From assembly GCA_020636095.1 (NCBI GenBank), contig JACJYN010000004.1, positions 806,001-870,000 on the forward strand: a stretch of DNA of 64,000 bases, given 5' to 3'. The translations under genes were made by a program, and so were the position numbers. Below, piece by piece: positions 44,159 to 53,542 of the stretch (positions within the stretch are counted from its first letter, which is position 1; each line of letters opens with the position of its first letter). The DNA comes from Lewinellaceae bacterium. GTDB taxonomy: Bacteria; Bacteroidota; Bacteroidia; Chitinophagales; Saprospiraceae. A model generated the notes under the pieces. That model did no database searches and was not told where the DNA came from. It saw only the letters and a list, made by a program, of their open reading frames with translations.

Positions 44159-45403
44159 ATGAGAAAGCAAGCTTCTTACCTGATCGGCCTGTTGGCCCTT
44201 TCCCTTTTCCCCCTGCTGAGCCAGGCTCAGATCAGCGGACAATCCCCACTGTTGAGCACCAACAAAAATAATGGTTATGAAATCGGCGTCGGCAAGCTGC
44301 CGGTCGAAGAAGGCAACACGCTGGGGCAGTTTCAGATGCGCGGCTGGGTGTCCGACGGCATTTATCAACCCGGGGTTGAGATCCGGTCGGTTATCACCGG
44401 GCCGGTGCAGAATGACGGTTTCCCGGCCAATATGCTGTTTTCCACCGGCTATCCCAGCTTTTCAACCCGTATGGCCATTACGGCTGACGGAAATGTAGGG
44501 ATCGGCACCGAATTGCCCGATTTCAACCTGCACGTAGTCGGCAATACCCACACCACCGGCGACTTTTTCGGCCGCATCCACTTTGACGACAATGCTTCGG
44601 CGGACAGCCCTCCGAGCGCCTACACCGACGAAGCCTATTTCGAGCTGCACCAGTTGTCGGGCTTCGGTACGGCGCCGGCCAGCGCCACCACTGCCGGCGG
44701 CCTGTTCACCCTCGCCCCCGGCGGCGCCAGCGACGACCACCAACTCTTCTTCGCCGATGACGGCATCTTTCACCGCCGGGAGGCAGCCGGCGCCGGCAGT
44801 TGGTCCAACGCCTGGGAGAAACTGCTCTCCTCGGTTGATATCACCGGCACGCCCAACCAGGTGGCCAAATTTACCGCCCCCCATACCCTGGGCGACAGCC
44901 AAATATGGGACGACGGCAATCAGGTCGGCATCCGCACCAACGCACCAGACCCCGCCTTCGATGTAGATATAAAGGGTAACACCAAAGCCGACGGCGGGCT
45001 TACCGTTTCCAATAACGCTTTCATCGGCGCGGCGCTGGCCATAGGCACGACTACCATCCCCGCCGGTTACCGCCTGGCCGTGGACGGCAACGTGATCTGC
45101 GAGGAGCTACGGGTGTTGCTTTCTCCTTCCTGGCCCGACTACGTTTTCGAAAAGAACTATCGCCTCATGCCTCTGGAAGAGGTGGAAGCCAGCATCCGGA
45201 AGCAGGGGCACCTGCCTGGCGTGCCTTCAGCTACCGTAATCGAAGAGGGTGGCCTCCCCGTCGGTGAGATCACCGCCAACCAGCAGGAGAAGATCGAAGA
45301 GGCCTTCCTGCACCTCATCGAACTCAACAAGCAGCTGAAGCAACTGGAGGAGCAGAACGCCCAACTCAGGACACGGCTGGAAAAGCTGGAAGGAAAAAAT
45401 TAG
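44159..45403 (+). CDS. Secreted tail-fibre-like protein with C-terminal coiled coil
   Basis: 414 residues. Signal peptide (ends LLSQAQ), a beta-rich body with fibre-like NVGIGTELPDFNLHVVGNT and QVGIRTNAPDPAFDVDIKGNT segments (about 118-140 and 258-282), and a C-terminal part (about 330-414) with KNYRLMPLEEVEASIRKQGHLPGVPSA followed by a Leu/Glu/Gln-rich trimeric coiled coil. This arrangement, common in Bacteroidota, resembles phage tail-fibre and endosialidase-chaperone proteins without the catalytic Ser/Lys of the autoprotease. It is 26 bp before the metalloprotease gene and probably co-transcribed. Function unknown. Confidence 0.75.
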   Translation: MRKQASYLIGLLALSLFPLLSQAQISGQSPLLSTNKNNGYEIGVGKLPVEEGNTLGQFQMRGWVSDGIYQPGVEIRSVITGPVQNDGFPANMLFSTGYPSFSTRMAITADGNVGIGTELPDFNLHVVGNTHTTGDFFGRIHFDDNASADSPPSAYTDEAYFELHQLSGFGTAPASATTAGGLFTLAPGGASDDHQLFFADDGIFHRREAAGAGSWSNAWEKLLSSVDITGTPNQVAKFTAPHTLGDSQIWDDGNQVGIRTNAPDPAFDVDIKGNTKADGGLTVSNNAFIGAALAIGTTTIPAGYRLAVDGNVICEELRVLLSPSWPDYVFEKNYRLMPLEEVEASIRKQGHLPGVPSATVIEEGGLPVGEITANQQEKIEEAFLHLIELNKQLKQLEEQNAQLRTRLEKLEGKN

Positions 45404-45429
45404 CCTAAAAACCCAAAAAGAAAATTCAG

Positions 45430-47982
45430 ATGAGACCTATCATATTATTAACCTTATCCCTGCTGCTGGCTTTTTCCGGCCTGCAGGCTCAGGAAAAAAC
45501 AGCCGGCAGCCTTTGGGAGGGCCTCGACAAATTGGAGGTACAAGGCTACGAAAGAAGCCAGGTAAACCTGCCGGAAGAATTCCGCCTGCTCAAGTTGGAT
45601 GTTGAACAATTACAAGCCCTGCTGCGAACCGCCCCGGAGCGTCCTACAGTGCAACTGGGCCAGAGCACCGTGCTATTGGACATCCCCCTGCCCGATGGCT
45701 CCTATCAGCAATTCCGCATCCGGCAGGCGCCGGTGATGCATCCGGAACTGGCCAAAAAGTTTCCGAACATCAACTCCTATGAAGGGCAGGGTACCGACAA
45801 CCCGTACTTCCGGATTTACTTTGCCTTCAGTCCGATCGGTTTCTACGGGATGGTGCTGACCGAACAATCCGGCCCGGTGTTTATCACCCCGGTCGTACGG
45901 GAAGACACCGAACACTATCTCAGTTACTACGAAAAGGACTTTGATCTCACCCAGGAGCCCATCAATTGCAGTGTACAGAGCGCCGGCAGGCCCGCCCCCG
46001 GACTGGAATACCGCGGCATGGCCGGCGATTGCCAGCTGAGGACTTTCCGCCTGGCGATAGCGGCTGACGCCGAATTTACTGCCGCCTCCGCTACCGTTGC
46101 GGACCCCACCGGCGTGAATAATGCGCTGGCCACCATCAACAACATGGTGACCGTAATCAACGGGGTATACCAAAGCGAGCTGGCCATACAACTACAATTA
46201 GTGCCCAACAACAACCTGCTGATCTTCACCAACGCCGCCACCGATGGTTATACCGACGGCAACCAGAACACCATGGCCGGAGAAAACCAGGGCATCGTGG
46301 ACGGCATCATCGGCTCGGGCAACTACGACGTTTCGCATGCGCTCGGCGTCAATGCCGGTTCGGGCTCCGCCGGAGTCTCTCTGGGTATTGGCACGGTGTG
46401 TAATAATGGCAGCAAGGCCAGGGGCGCCACAGTAGTAGGCAATGTAGCCCTCAGCCCGGGCATCATTACCCTGATCATGCACGAATTAGGACATCAGTTT
46501 GGCGCCGACCATACCTTCAACGAAAGTACCCAACCCATCTGCAGCAATGCCGGGCAGTTGAACCCGGCCACCGCCTTCGAGCCGGGCAGCGGCTCCACGA
46601 TCATGTCGTACGCCGGCACCTGCGGTTCCAGCAATGTTCAGGGGCCGCGCGACCGCTATTTCCACGCCATCAGCCTGCAACAGATCGGCAATTACGTAAC
46701 TGCCGGCGGAGGTAGCTGCCCGGTACCCACACCTACCACCAACAACCAGCCTACCGTCAATGCTGGTTCAGACTATATCATACCGGTTAGCACCCCGTTC
46801 ATGCTAACTGCCACCGGCAACGATGCAGACGGCGACGCCCTCACCTATTGCTGGGAGCAGATGGACAATGCGATTATCACCCATCCGCCGCAGTCCACCG
46901 CTACGGTAGGGCCGGTTTTTCGCACCCAGTTGCCGTCCGCTTCCCCCATCCGCTTTTTTCCCAACCTGCCGGCAGTGATATCCGGTACTACTCCCACCTG
47001 GGAAGTACTGCCCAGCGTTGGCCGCAAGATGAACTTCCGGGTGACGGTGCGGGATAATGTAGGCGCCAGCGGCTGCACCAATGAAGACGATATTCTGGTG
47101 ACGAGCGTAAATGGCGCCGGGCCCTTCATCGTCACGGTGCCTGCCGGTTCGGCCTGCCTGTTTGCGGGAGAGAACGCTACCGTCAGCTGGAACGTGGCCA
47201 ATACGGACCAGGCGCCGATCAGCTGCGCCAATGTGGATATTTTCCTGTCGGCCGACGGCGGGCTCACCTTCCCCACCCTCCTGCTGGCCGGTACGCCCAA
47301 TGACGGCACAGAGGAAGTCACCCTGCCGGAAGTGCGCACCGAGCAGGCCCGCATCATGGTAAAGGGTACGGGCAATATTTTTTTCAATGTCAACTCCGGA
47401 GACTTTACCATTGATTGCGTGCCCGACCTGACCATTACCGACAACCCGGCCTTCGGCACTTACAAGGCGCGAGACCGGATCGAAACCATGGGCACAGTGA
47501 ACGTACTGACTTCCGCCGCCTTCTACGCCGGCCAGGAGATTCTCCTGAACCCGGGTTTCCGGGCAGTGCCCGGCTCCGATTTTCTGGCCAGGATACAAGC
47601 CTGCGACCCTTGCGCCCTTTCACCGATGGAACGAATAGCTGGAACTACTGCCCAGCCTGAAATAACATTTATCCCCGCTGCCGCGCGAGGCCAAAATGGT
47701 ATAGCAAGGGAAAATCCATCAGCGTTTGAAGCCCGGGTGTACCCCAATCCGTTCAATGGCAGCTTTACGGTGGAGTTTGAATTGGTGGAAGCCAGCGAGG
47801 TTACTATTCAATTATTTGATATTACCGGCCGGATCACTCAGGTAGCATACCGCACCCTACAATTGGAAGCAGGTGTACACCGTTTACCGGTTAACGGAGC
47901 GGGGTTGCCTGCCGGCGTATATGAGTGCCGGATCCTGGCCGGTGAGCGGTACCGGCAAATGAAAATAGTAAAGGTGGAGTAA
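45430..47982 (+). CDS. M12-type zinc metalloprotease with T9SS sorting domain
   Basis: 850 residues with a signal peptide (ends GLQAQ). A propeptide-like region (about 25-185) precedes the reprolysin-like catalytic domain (about 200-425) with the full metzincin motif HELGHQFGADH (H351, E352, H355, H361) and the Met-turn IMSYAGTCG. Next come Ig-like/fibronectin-like modules (about 435-770) and a type A T9SS sorting domain at the end (YPNPFNGSFTVEFEL, IQLFDITGRI). It is a secreted or surface protease of the pappalysin/reprolysin kind. It follows the tail-fibre-like gene by 26 bp. Confidence 0.92.
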   Translation: MRPIILLTLSLLLAFSGLQAQEKTAGSLWEGLDKLEVQGYERSQVNLPEEFRLLKLDVEQLQALLRTAPERPTVQLGQSTVLLDIPLPDGSYQQFRIRQAPVMHPELAKKFPNINSYEGQGTDNPYFRIYFAFSPIGFYGMVLTEQSGPVFITPVVREDTEHYLSYYEKDFDLTQEPINCSVQSAGRPAPGLEYRGMAGDCQLRTFRLAIAADAEFTAASATVADPTGVNNALATINNMVTVINGVYQSELAIQLQLVPNNNLLIFTNAATDGYTDGNQNTMAGENQGIVDGIIGSGNYDVSHALGVNAGSGSAGVSLGIGTVCNNGSKARGATVVGNVALSPGIITLIMHELGHQFGADHTFNESTQPICSNAGQLNPATAFEPGSGSTIMSYAGTCGSSNVQGPRDRYFHAISLQQIGNYVTAGGGSCPVPTPTTNNQPTVNAGSDYIIPVSTPFMLTATGNDADGDALTYCWEQMDNAIITHPPQSTATVGPVFRTQLPSASPIRFFPNLPAVISGTTPTWEVLPSVGRKMNFRVTVRDNVGASGCTNEDDILVTSVNGAGPFIVTVPAGSACLFAGENATVSWNVANTDQAPISCANVDIFLSADGGLTFPTLLLAGTPNDGTEEVTLPEVRTEQARIMVKGTGNIFFNVNSGDFTIDCVPDLTITDNPAFGTYKARDRIETMGTVNVLTSAAFYAGQEILLNPGFRAVPGSDFLARIQACDPCALSPMERIAGTTAQPEITFIPAAARGQNGIARENPSAFEARVYPNPFNGSFTVEFELVEASEVTIQLFDITGRITQVAYRTLQLEAGVHRLPVNGAGLPAGVYECRILAGERYRQMKIVKVE

Positions 47983-48028
47983 AATGGATGTTAACCTGCC
48001 GGGGTTCGGCCCCACCCCGGTTGTTTAA

Positions 48029-48079
48029 ACCCGGCAGTGTTTATCGAAAAAGTCATCTTCGAGAAACACTGCCGGGTTA
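48029..48079. repeat. 15-bp perfect hairpin after the metalloprotease gene
   Basis: AACCCGGCAGTGTTT (48029-48043) and AAACACTGCCGGGTT (48065-48079) are exact complements, and the match extends outward (TTGTTTA against TAAACAA). No T-run follows, so it looks more like a REP-type repeat than a terminator. AACCCGGCAGG near 483 may be related. Confidence 0.6.
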
Positions 48080-48213
48080 TTCTAAACAATGGCCACTCGA
48101 AAACCTGGCAGGTTGGCGTCCATTTTTGAAAAGCCGAACCACTGAGAAGCCTTTTTGGTATTGTACTTATTCTGAACAGCTAATCTGAAGTGATAATCAT
48201 AGATGGGTACTGA

Positions 48214-49629
48214 TCACTCCTCTTCCTCCCCTCCATTCATCTCCCCTCTCAAAAACGCCTCCACCTGCTCCCGGAAAGCCGGGTTCTCCAAGCCTTCCAG
48301 CAGCAAGGCAGTCGCCCGCTGCTCATCCTCCGGCGAGAGTTGCCACAGCTGATAGAAAGCGGGCTGGTCCGTAGCGTTTTGAATTTCATACTCCTGAGGC
48401 GTACCTTCGAATTCGGCGTACATGTGCAAGCGCTCGATGCCCTCTTCCAGTTCGATATAGCGGATGGCTTGCAGGAAAGGCGAAAGGGGCTGTTTGGCAT
48501 CCAAATCCAATGGTTGCGGTTGCAATCCATTAATGAATTGCTGCTGCCCGGCTTCCTGAGCCAGCAGGAACTCTCCCTTCTCTTTTTTCTTCTTGCCCAG
48601 CATCAGTTCTTCACAACACCAAAAAGCCTGGTAAGCCGCCGGGAGGAAATCCTGCTCGATGCGCTCGAAACACAGGAGGGCTTTTTCCAGTTCGTCGTGC
48701 TCCACAAAGATGAGGCCGGCGTAATAACACGCCGTAAATTCTTTTTCCAGGAGGGGCGCCGCTTCTTCTTTCTTTTGCCAAAACTTCCAACTGCTCTGCT
48801 CCGGGGGCAGGAACTCTGCGGCGCGCTCCAGAGCAGGCTCAAGGTAGGGCGCGTCCGGCTCCAGGAAATCCCAGCAGGCCTGTAGTTGGTAGTAGGAAAC
48901 CATTAAATCCAGCTCCCGGGATTGTTCCTGGCTTTTCACAAAATGATCGAGGGCGGCGGCGGGGTCGCCCATATAGTAATGGGCCAATCCCAGTAGTTTA
49001 TACCAGTCGCCTTTGGGTAAACCCCCTCTTTCCCGCTCCTTTTCAAGCCAGTTGAGGTAAGCCGCAAGGGGCAGGGCCGTCTCGAAGGTATTATGCAGGT
49101 AGCCCTTCCATTTTCCATATTCCTCAGCGGGCATATACTCTCGCAAGATGCGGAAGGAGAAGAAAGGGAAAGGAGGCAATTGGGCGAAAGCTGCATAGAG
49201 GTTGCCCGCAAACTCCTCTTTGCCCAGGTATTCCGCACGCCGAAAGCACTGTACTCCGTTTTGGGGCTTGCCTAAAGCTTCGAAATACAATACCCCCAGG
49301 CCATTCCAGGGCGCCGCCGCCTGCCGGTTCAGTTTTACAGACTTCTGATACGCTTCCAGGGCTTCATTGGGCTGTTTCAAATACGTATAAGCTCTTGCCA
49401 GGGAGAGCCAGTGGATGGGATTTTCTTCCTCCAGAGCCGTGGATTGCTGAAAGGCGTCAACCGCTTCTTCATATTGCTCCCGGCTAAAATAGAGGCGCCC
49501 CAGCCCGTGCCAGGCGCGGGCCCATTCCGGCTCCAACTCCAGCGCCTGGGCAAAGTGCTCTTCTGCCTCGTCGTATTCACCGGCTTCCCAATGTATTTTT
49601 CCCTGCTCGTAGTATTCTTCTGAGGTCAT
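48214..49629 (-). CDS. Tetratricopeptide-repeat protein
   Basis: 471 residues with no signal peptide. Residues 1-140 are four clear TPR units (YYEQGKIHWEAGEYDEAEEHFAQALELEPEWARAWHGLG and following). The rest is helical, acidic and less regular, ending in a Glu-rich tail. It is probably a cytosolic scaffold or adaptor. I do not recognise a closer family. No operon partner is evident. Confidence 0.8.
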   Translation of the reverse strand: MTSEEYYEQGKIHWEAGEYDEAEEHFAQALELEPEWARAWHGLGRLYFSREQYEEAVDAFQQSTALEEENPIHWLSLARAYTYLKQPNEALEAYQKSVKLNRQAAAPWNGLGVLYFEALGKPQNGVQCFRRAEYLGKEEFAGNLYAAFAQLPPFPFFSFRILREYMPAEEYGKWKGYLHNTFETALPLAAYLNWLEKERERGGLPKGDWYKLLGLAHYYMGDPAAALDHFVKSQEQSRELDLMVSYYQLQACWDFLEPDAPYLEPALERAAEFLPPEQSSWKFWQKKEEAAPLLEKEFTACYYAGLIFVEHDELEKALLCFERIEQDFLPAAYQAFWCCEELMLGKKKKEKGEFLLAQEAGQQQFINGLQPQPLDLDAKQPLSPFLQAIRYIELEEGIERLHMYAEFEGTPQEYEIQNATDQPAFYQLWQLSPEDEQRATALLLEGLENPAFREQVEAFLRGEMNGGEEEE

Positions 49630-49711
49630 GCGCCATTATTTCTTTATGAGCCCAAAATAGGGAAAATCCTAACATTTTAAAGAGAAAGTAAGGTGAAGGC
49701 CAGAATTGGTT

Positions 49712-49933
49712 GTTGGTTGATCGTTGTTGGTTGGGGCGAAAGAGCCCTTAGGGGCCGGAGAAAAATAAGTTCCCCGTTTCAGGCCAGAGATTTTGTCGCT
49801 GGACAAGGCGCGAAGAACGCGCATAGCCCAGCTACGCAAGTGATGAGCAACGCAGTACAGCGGCAAAAGATCGGCATCAAATGGGGAAGTTATTCTTCGC
49901 CGGGCCCTTATCAACCAGCAACGATCAACCAAC
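49712..49933. repeat. Concentric palindrome, family C copy 2 inside a 22-bp outer repeat
   Basis: The outer arms GTTGGTTGATCGTTGTTGGT (49712 on) and their complement (ending 49933) match at 21 of 22 positions. Inside, 49749-49801 and 49857-49911 form imperfect arms of about 52 bp (GGGGCCGGAGAAAAATAAGT against its counterpart). The centre holds GCGCATAGCCCAGCTACGCA. The whole can fold almost end to end. It lies 6 bp from the stop codon of the S8 protease gene. No coding sense is seen. Confidence 0.7.
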
Positions 49934-49939
49934 CGTCCA

Positions 49940-51478
49940 TCAATTCACTGCGGCGGCGGCGTCGATCAGCCCCCAGCCAAACTCACTGCTGCGGCTCGGG
50001 TAAATCTGAGCGGCCTGTTTCAGGCGGTTCAGCACCTGAGTGCGGGACTGTGAGGGGTTGGTGGCCCACACCAGCGCGGCGATGCCGGCAGTGGTGGCGG
50101 TAGCCGCCGAAGAGCCGCCGACGTAAGCCGGCTGGTTGCCGGTTGGCGCCAGGGTCAGGGAGGTCCGGTCCGTATTGGAGGCCCGCTGCATGACGATCAC
50201 GAAGTCCACTTCGGGGCCGGAGTGGCAGGTATTGCAACGCGTGTAGTAAGGAGCGTCCTGTATACCGGTCACGGCTACTGTCTGCGACATATTGGCCGGG
50301 AAGATCACCCCCCACCAACTCGTCCAGGTCAGGGAAGTGCCGGCAGCAGCGATCAGCAGCTTGCCGCTATTGTAGGCGTAAATGATGCCGTCGGCTACGG
50401 TACTGCTGTAAAATACATCACCGATGGACATGCTGACGATCTTCACCGCCCCGTCGCTGCCGGACAGATAGAGGGCATCGCGCACGCCGGCTTTTTCACT
50501 GGAGCCGTTGACCACCACGTCCGTTGTAGCCCGGAAGGCTTTCAGGTTGCAGTTGTAGGCCGCCCCGACGGAGGCGCCGCCCGAGCCCCGGGGTGCGGCG
50601 ATCAGGCCAGCCATTTGGGTGCCGTGCCCGCATTGGTCGTTGGGCCCGTCATTGGATGCCCACCACCACCATCCGCTGATGTGGGTGCCCAGGCGCTCCA
50701 GGCTGCGGCCTGACGAATACCCCGAGTTGAACTGGCTGCCCAGCTTGGGTTGATTGGCCGGCGGAGGGGTGCCGGTATCGATCAGCGCCACCTTGATGCC
50801 GGCGCCGGTACTGGTGTTCCAGGCGGTGGGGATATTGGAGTAGTAAAAATTCCAGGGGACCTTAACGGAAGGCGCAGTAGTAGTATAGTCCGCCGAGGGA
50901 ATGCTGGAGGCTGCCTGCACATCGCAGCCCGAGTCGCTGCGTTGCTCAATTTCGCCCAGGGTATATCCCATGGGTTCCAGGTAGCGCACCTCCGGCATCT
51001 TCAGCAGGGCTTCGATGATGCGCTGGCTGAAAATGCGGACATCCAGGGTGGGCAGGTACTGCCGGTCCAGGTTGAGGAACAGGTCTTCCGCCCTGGCGTT
51101 GAGGCCCGGATACTCCTTGTTGGTTTCCTCCACTACAAAGCGAACCAGTTTTTCCCGGGCGGCCGCCCAGGCGCCGCTGTTGGGGTCAATTTCGTGGATG
51201 CGCCCCAATACATCCTGGGCGCCGGCCGGCTGGTACCCCAGCGCCATCACCGAATCGGAACGCACCGAAGCGCTCCAGAGCATTCTCGTAGTAGCGGTTT
51301 CCCAGCGATACGGCGTATTCTGCTCTTCGAGAAAGCGCTCGACCAACTGGTCCATTTCCGCCTTAGACATGGGTTCTTGGCCGGCGGTATCAGAAAGAGC
51401 GGGATTCAGCTTGTCTTTAGAACAGCTGACGGCCAGCAGGACAAGCCCCGCCAGGATAAATAGAGATGAGAGCCTCAT
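49940..51478 (-). CDS. S8 family (subtilisin-like) serine protease lipoprotein
   Basis: 512 residues from the ATG at 51478. Lipoprotein signal with cysteine 19 (LLAVSCSKD), an N-terminal propeptide region (about 30-190), then the subtilase domain with Asp in KVALIDTGTPP (about 233), His in GHGTQMAGLIAAP (about 284) and Ser in YVGGSSAATATTAGIAAL (about 455). All three catalytic residues are present. It would be an envelope-anchored protease. It stands alone, with a 544-bp gap upstream. Confidence 0.92.
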   Translation of the reverse strand: MRLSSLFILAGLVLLAVSCSKDKLNPALSDTAGQEPMSKAEMDQLVERFLEEQNTPYRWETATTRMLWSASVRSDSVMALGYQPAGAQDVLGRIHEIDPNSGAWAAAREKLVRFVVEETNKEYPGLNARAEDLFLNLDRQYLPTLDVRIFSQRIIEALLKMPEVRYLEPMGYTLGEIEQRSDSGCDVQAASSIPSADYTTTAPSVKVPWNFYYSNIPTAWNTSTGAGIKVALIDTGTPPPANQPKLGSQFNSGYSSGRSLERLGTHISGWWWWASNDGPNDQCGHGTQMAGLIAAPRGSGGASVGAAYNCNLKAFRATTDVVVNGSSEKAGVRDALYLSGSDGAVKIVSMSIGDVFYSSTVADGIIYAYNSGKLLIAAAGTSLTWTSWWGVIFPANMSQTVAVTGIQDAPYYTRCNTCHSGPEVDFVIVMQRASNTDRTSLTLAPTGNQPAYVGGSSAATATTAGIAALVWATNPSQSRTQVLNRLKQAAQIYPSRSSEFGWGLIDAAAAVN

Positions 51479-52022
51479 AGAGAATAGGGTGTTTATAGGG
51501 TGAAGAAAATAGTTGACAGGGCCCGACGGTAACCGGATAGCCGGTAAAGCCATTAAAATATTGGTAATTAGCCTCTCTATCCGATTAAAAAGAACTAAAT
51601 TTCTTTATTATCGTTCAGCCGGGTAGTTTTTTTGGCGACGGGTGAAAAATAGCATTTTTTATTTTATATACAAATTCCGGGCGTTTAAAAAAAAGTGAAT
51701 TGTAATGCCCGTTAAAAGGATGGGATTCCTGTTTTCACCGACTCAACCCTCTCTTCCTTTTGAAAAACCACAATTTTCTGTGTGGATTCTGCGTCTCAGT
51801 TGTAACATTTAACCAGAGGCCGTCGTACTAAACACTGACTATCTGCTAAGCCGGCCGCGGGGTCATTCCGTCCAGCTTATCCTGTATAACTTTTCAGAAA
51901 CCTTTCACAAAACTTTTGCTGAGCAGGCTATTGTATTGTGACAAGCCCTTCCACAGGCCGTCATAATCCGGCGTATTGCGTAAAACGAACAATTCCACAA
52001 CCAATTAATAATTACTATTACA
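51479..52022. other. 544-bp gap between divergent S8 and OmpA/TSP3 genes
   Basis: AT-rich, with no supported gene in any frame and no strong palindrome beyond a weak CGGGC/GCCCG pair near 51678-51707. It presumably carries the two divergent promoters, but I could not place a convincing TAnnTTTG box in it. Confidence 0.5.
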
Positions 52023-53483
52023 ATGAGAAAATCAATACTCCTCGCCCTATGCTTAACGGCCCTGTGGGGAAGTGTACAGGCTCAGAACAAAAAGGCGGCG
52101 AACGCCATATTCGCGAAGATTCTTTTTGTCGATTATGGAAACCCCAACTCCATAGATAACCTGGACATCACCAACGGCATCGAAATCGGTTATATCCGCA
52201 ATATCAACCGCTGGCTCAACTTCAGCTTGCCGGCCAAGGTAGGCCTGGCCAATGTGGTGGATGATGCGAATAACAACCGGATTTTTACCAGCCTGGACGG
52301 CATCCTGCAATTTCAGGTTGCCCGGACGGAAGATACCCGGATCATCCCCTACCTGATGGGCGGCGGCGGAATAGTGTGGGAAAAGGATTTAGGGACCAAT
52401 TTCCAGGTTCCGGTCGGAGCAGGCATCAACTTTAGAGTGGGCGGACGGTCTTTCCTCAATGTTCAGGGAGAATACCGCCTGTCTCAGGAAGAAAACCGCA
52501 ATAACATTCAGCTGGGCCTGGGCCTGGTTCACTATCTGGGCAAGATGGATGCCGATGGCGATGGCATTGCGGATGTACTGGACCTCTGCCCCAATGAGGT
52601 AGGCCCGGCCAGCACCGGCGGTTGCCCCGACCAGGACCTGGACGGAGTCGCCGATATGGAAGACAAATGCCCGTCCCGCCCTGGCAAGAAACGCTTCAGC
52701 GGTTGTCCGGATACCGACGATGACAAGGTTGCCGACCCCGATGATGAATGCCCGGAAACGCCCGGCCTGGCCAAGTTCAACGGATGTCCGGATACAGATA
52801 AGGACGGTATTCCCGATAAGGATGACGCCTGCCCCGATGAAAAAGGAGACGCCAGCGCTAAAGGCTGCCCCGATGGCGACGGCGACGGGATCGTTGACAG
52901 CAAGGATAATTGCCCCGATGAGGCCGGCCTGGCCGAGTTCAACGGCTGCCCCTTTGGCGACCGCGACGGCGACAAGGTGCCGGATGATAAAGACCTGTGC
53001 CCGGACGTACCCGGCAAAATGGACGGCTGCCCCGATACGGATGGCGACGGCCTGCACGACGGCGTCGACAGCTGCCCAAAACAAGCTGGCCCAGAAGCCA
53101 ATAAAGGCTGTCCGGAGTTGAAGGAGGCAGAAAAGGAAGTGCTCAACTTTGCCATGCGGGCGGTGCAATTCGAAACCGGCAAAGCCGCCCTGAAGGAAGA
53201 ATCCAGCGGGGTGCTCGACCAAATCGTAGAAATCATGAACCGCTACCCGGGCTACAAACTGCGCATTAGCGGCCACACCGATAATGTAGGCGAGGAACAG
53301 TCCAACCAGGTGCTTTCCGAAGAAAGGGCCAAGGCCTGTTACCAATACCTCAGCGCTAAGGGTATCTCTCCCAAACGGATCAGCTTCCAGGGTTTCGGCG
53401 AGTCCAGGCCGGTAGCCGACAACAAGCTGCCCGCCGGCCGCCGGATGAACCGCCGGGTGGAGTTTGACCTCTATATTGAGTAA
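52023..53483 (+). CDS. OmpA family protein with thrombospondin type 3 repeats
   Basis: 486 residues. Signal peptide (ends SVQAQ), an N-terminal eight-strand beta-barrel (about 25-175), six or more calcium-binding TSP3 repeats (about 176-365, units like DADGDGIADVLDLCPN and DKDGIPDKDDACPDEKG), and a C-terminal OmpA domain (about 370-486, LRISGHTDNVGEEQSNQVLSEERA). The layout is that of OprF/OmpA-like outer-membrane proteins: barrel in the membrane, Ca-stiffened linker, C-terminus on peptidoglycan. Confidence 0.93.
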   Translation: MRKSILLALCLTALWGSVQAQNKKAANAIFAKILFVDYGNPNSIDNLDITNGIEIGYIRNINRWLNFSLPAKVGLANVVDDANNNRIFTSLDGILQFQVARTEDTRIIPYLMGGGGIVWEKDLGTNFQVPVGAGINFRVGGRSFLNVQGEYRLSQEENRNNIQLGLGLVHYLGKMDADGDGIADVLDLCPNEVGPASTGGCPDQDLDGVADMEDKCPSRPGKKRFSGCPDTDDDKVADPDDECPETPGLAKFNGCPDTDKDGIPDKDDACPDEKGDASAKGCPDGDGDGIVDSKDNCPDEAGLAEFNGCPFGDRDGDKVPDDKDLCPDVPGKMDGCPDTDGDGLHDGVDSCPKQAGPEANKGCPELKEAEKEVLNFAMRAVQFETGKAALKEESSGVLDQIVEIMNRYPGYKLRISGHTDNVGEEQSNQVLSEERAKACYQYLSAKGISPKRISFQGFGESRPVADNKLPAGRRMNRRVEFDLYIE

Positions 53484-53509
53484 AAAATAATACGCCTATT
53501 TGATCCATA

Positions 53510-53542
53510 AAGAAATGGCACGTTCCAAACGTGTCATTTCTT
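53510..53542. terminator. Convergent terminator overlapping the purE stop
   Basis: AAGAAATGGCACGTT (53510-53524) pairs with AACGTGTCATTTCTT (53528-53542), 14 of 15, with a 3-nt loop. It lies between the OmpA/TSP3 gene and purE, and its right arm includes the purE stop and last codons. Confidence 0.65.

Noticed and set aside
44159..45403. Fibre-like protein considered as a sign of a prophage or tailocin
   Set aside because: No capsid, baseplate, lysis or integrase genes are nearby, and the protein has a Sec signal peptide, which phage tail fibres lack.
52389..53345. A 318-codon frame rich in Val/Ile/Ala antisense to the TSP3 repeats
   Set aside because: The regularity comes from the Asp/Gly/Pro codons of the calcium-binding repeats read backwards.
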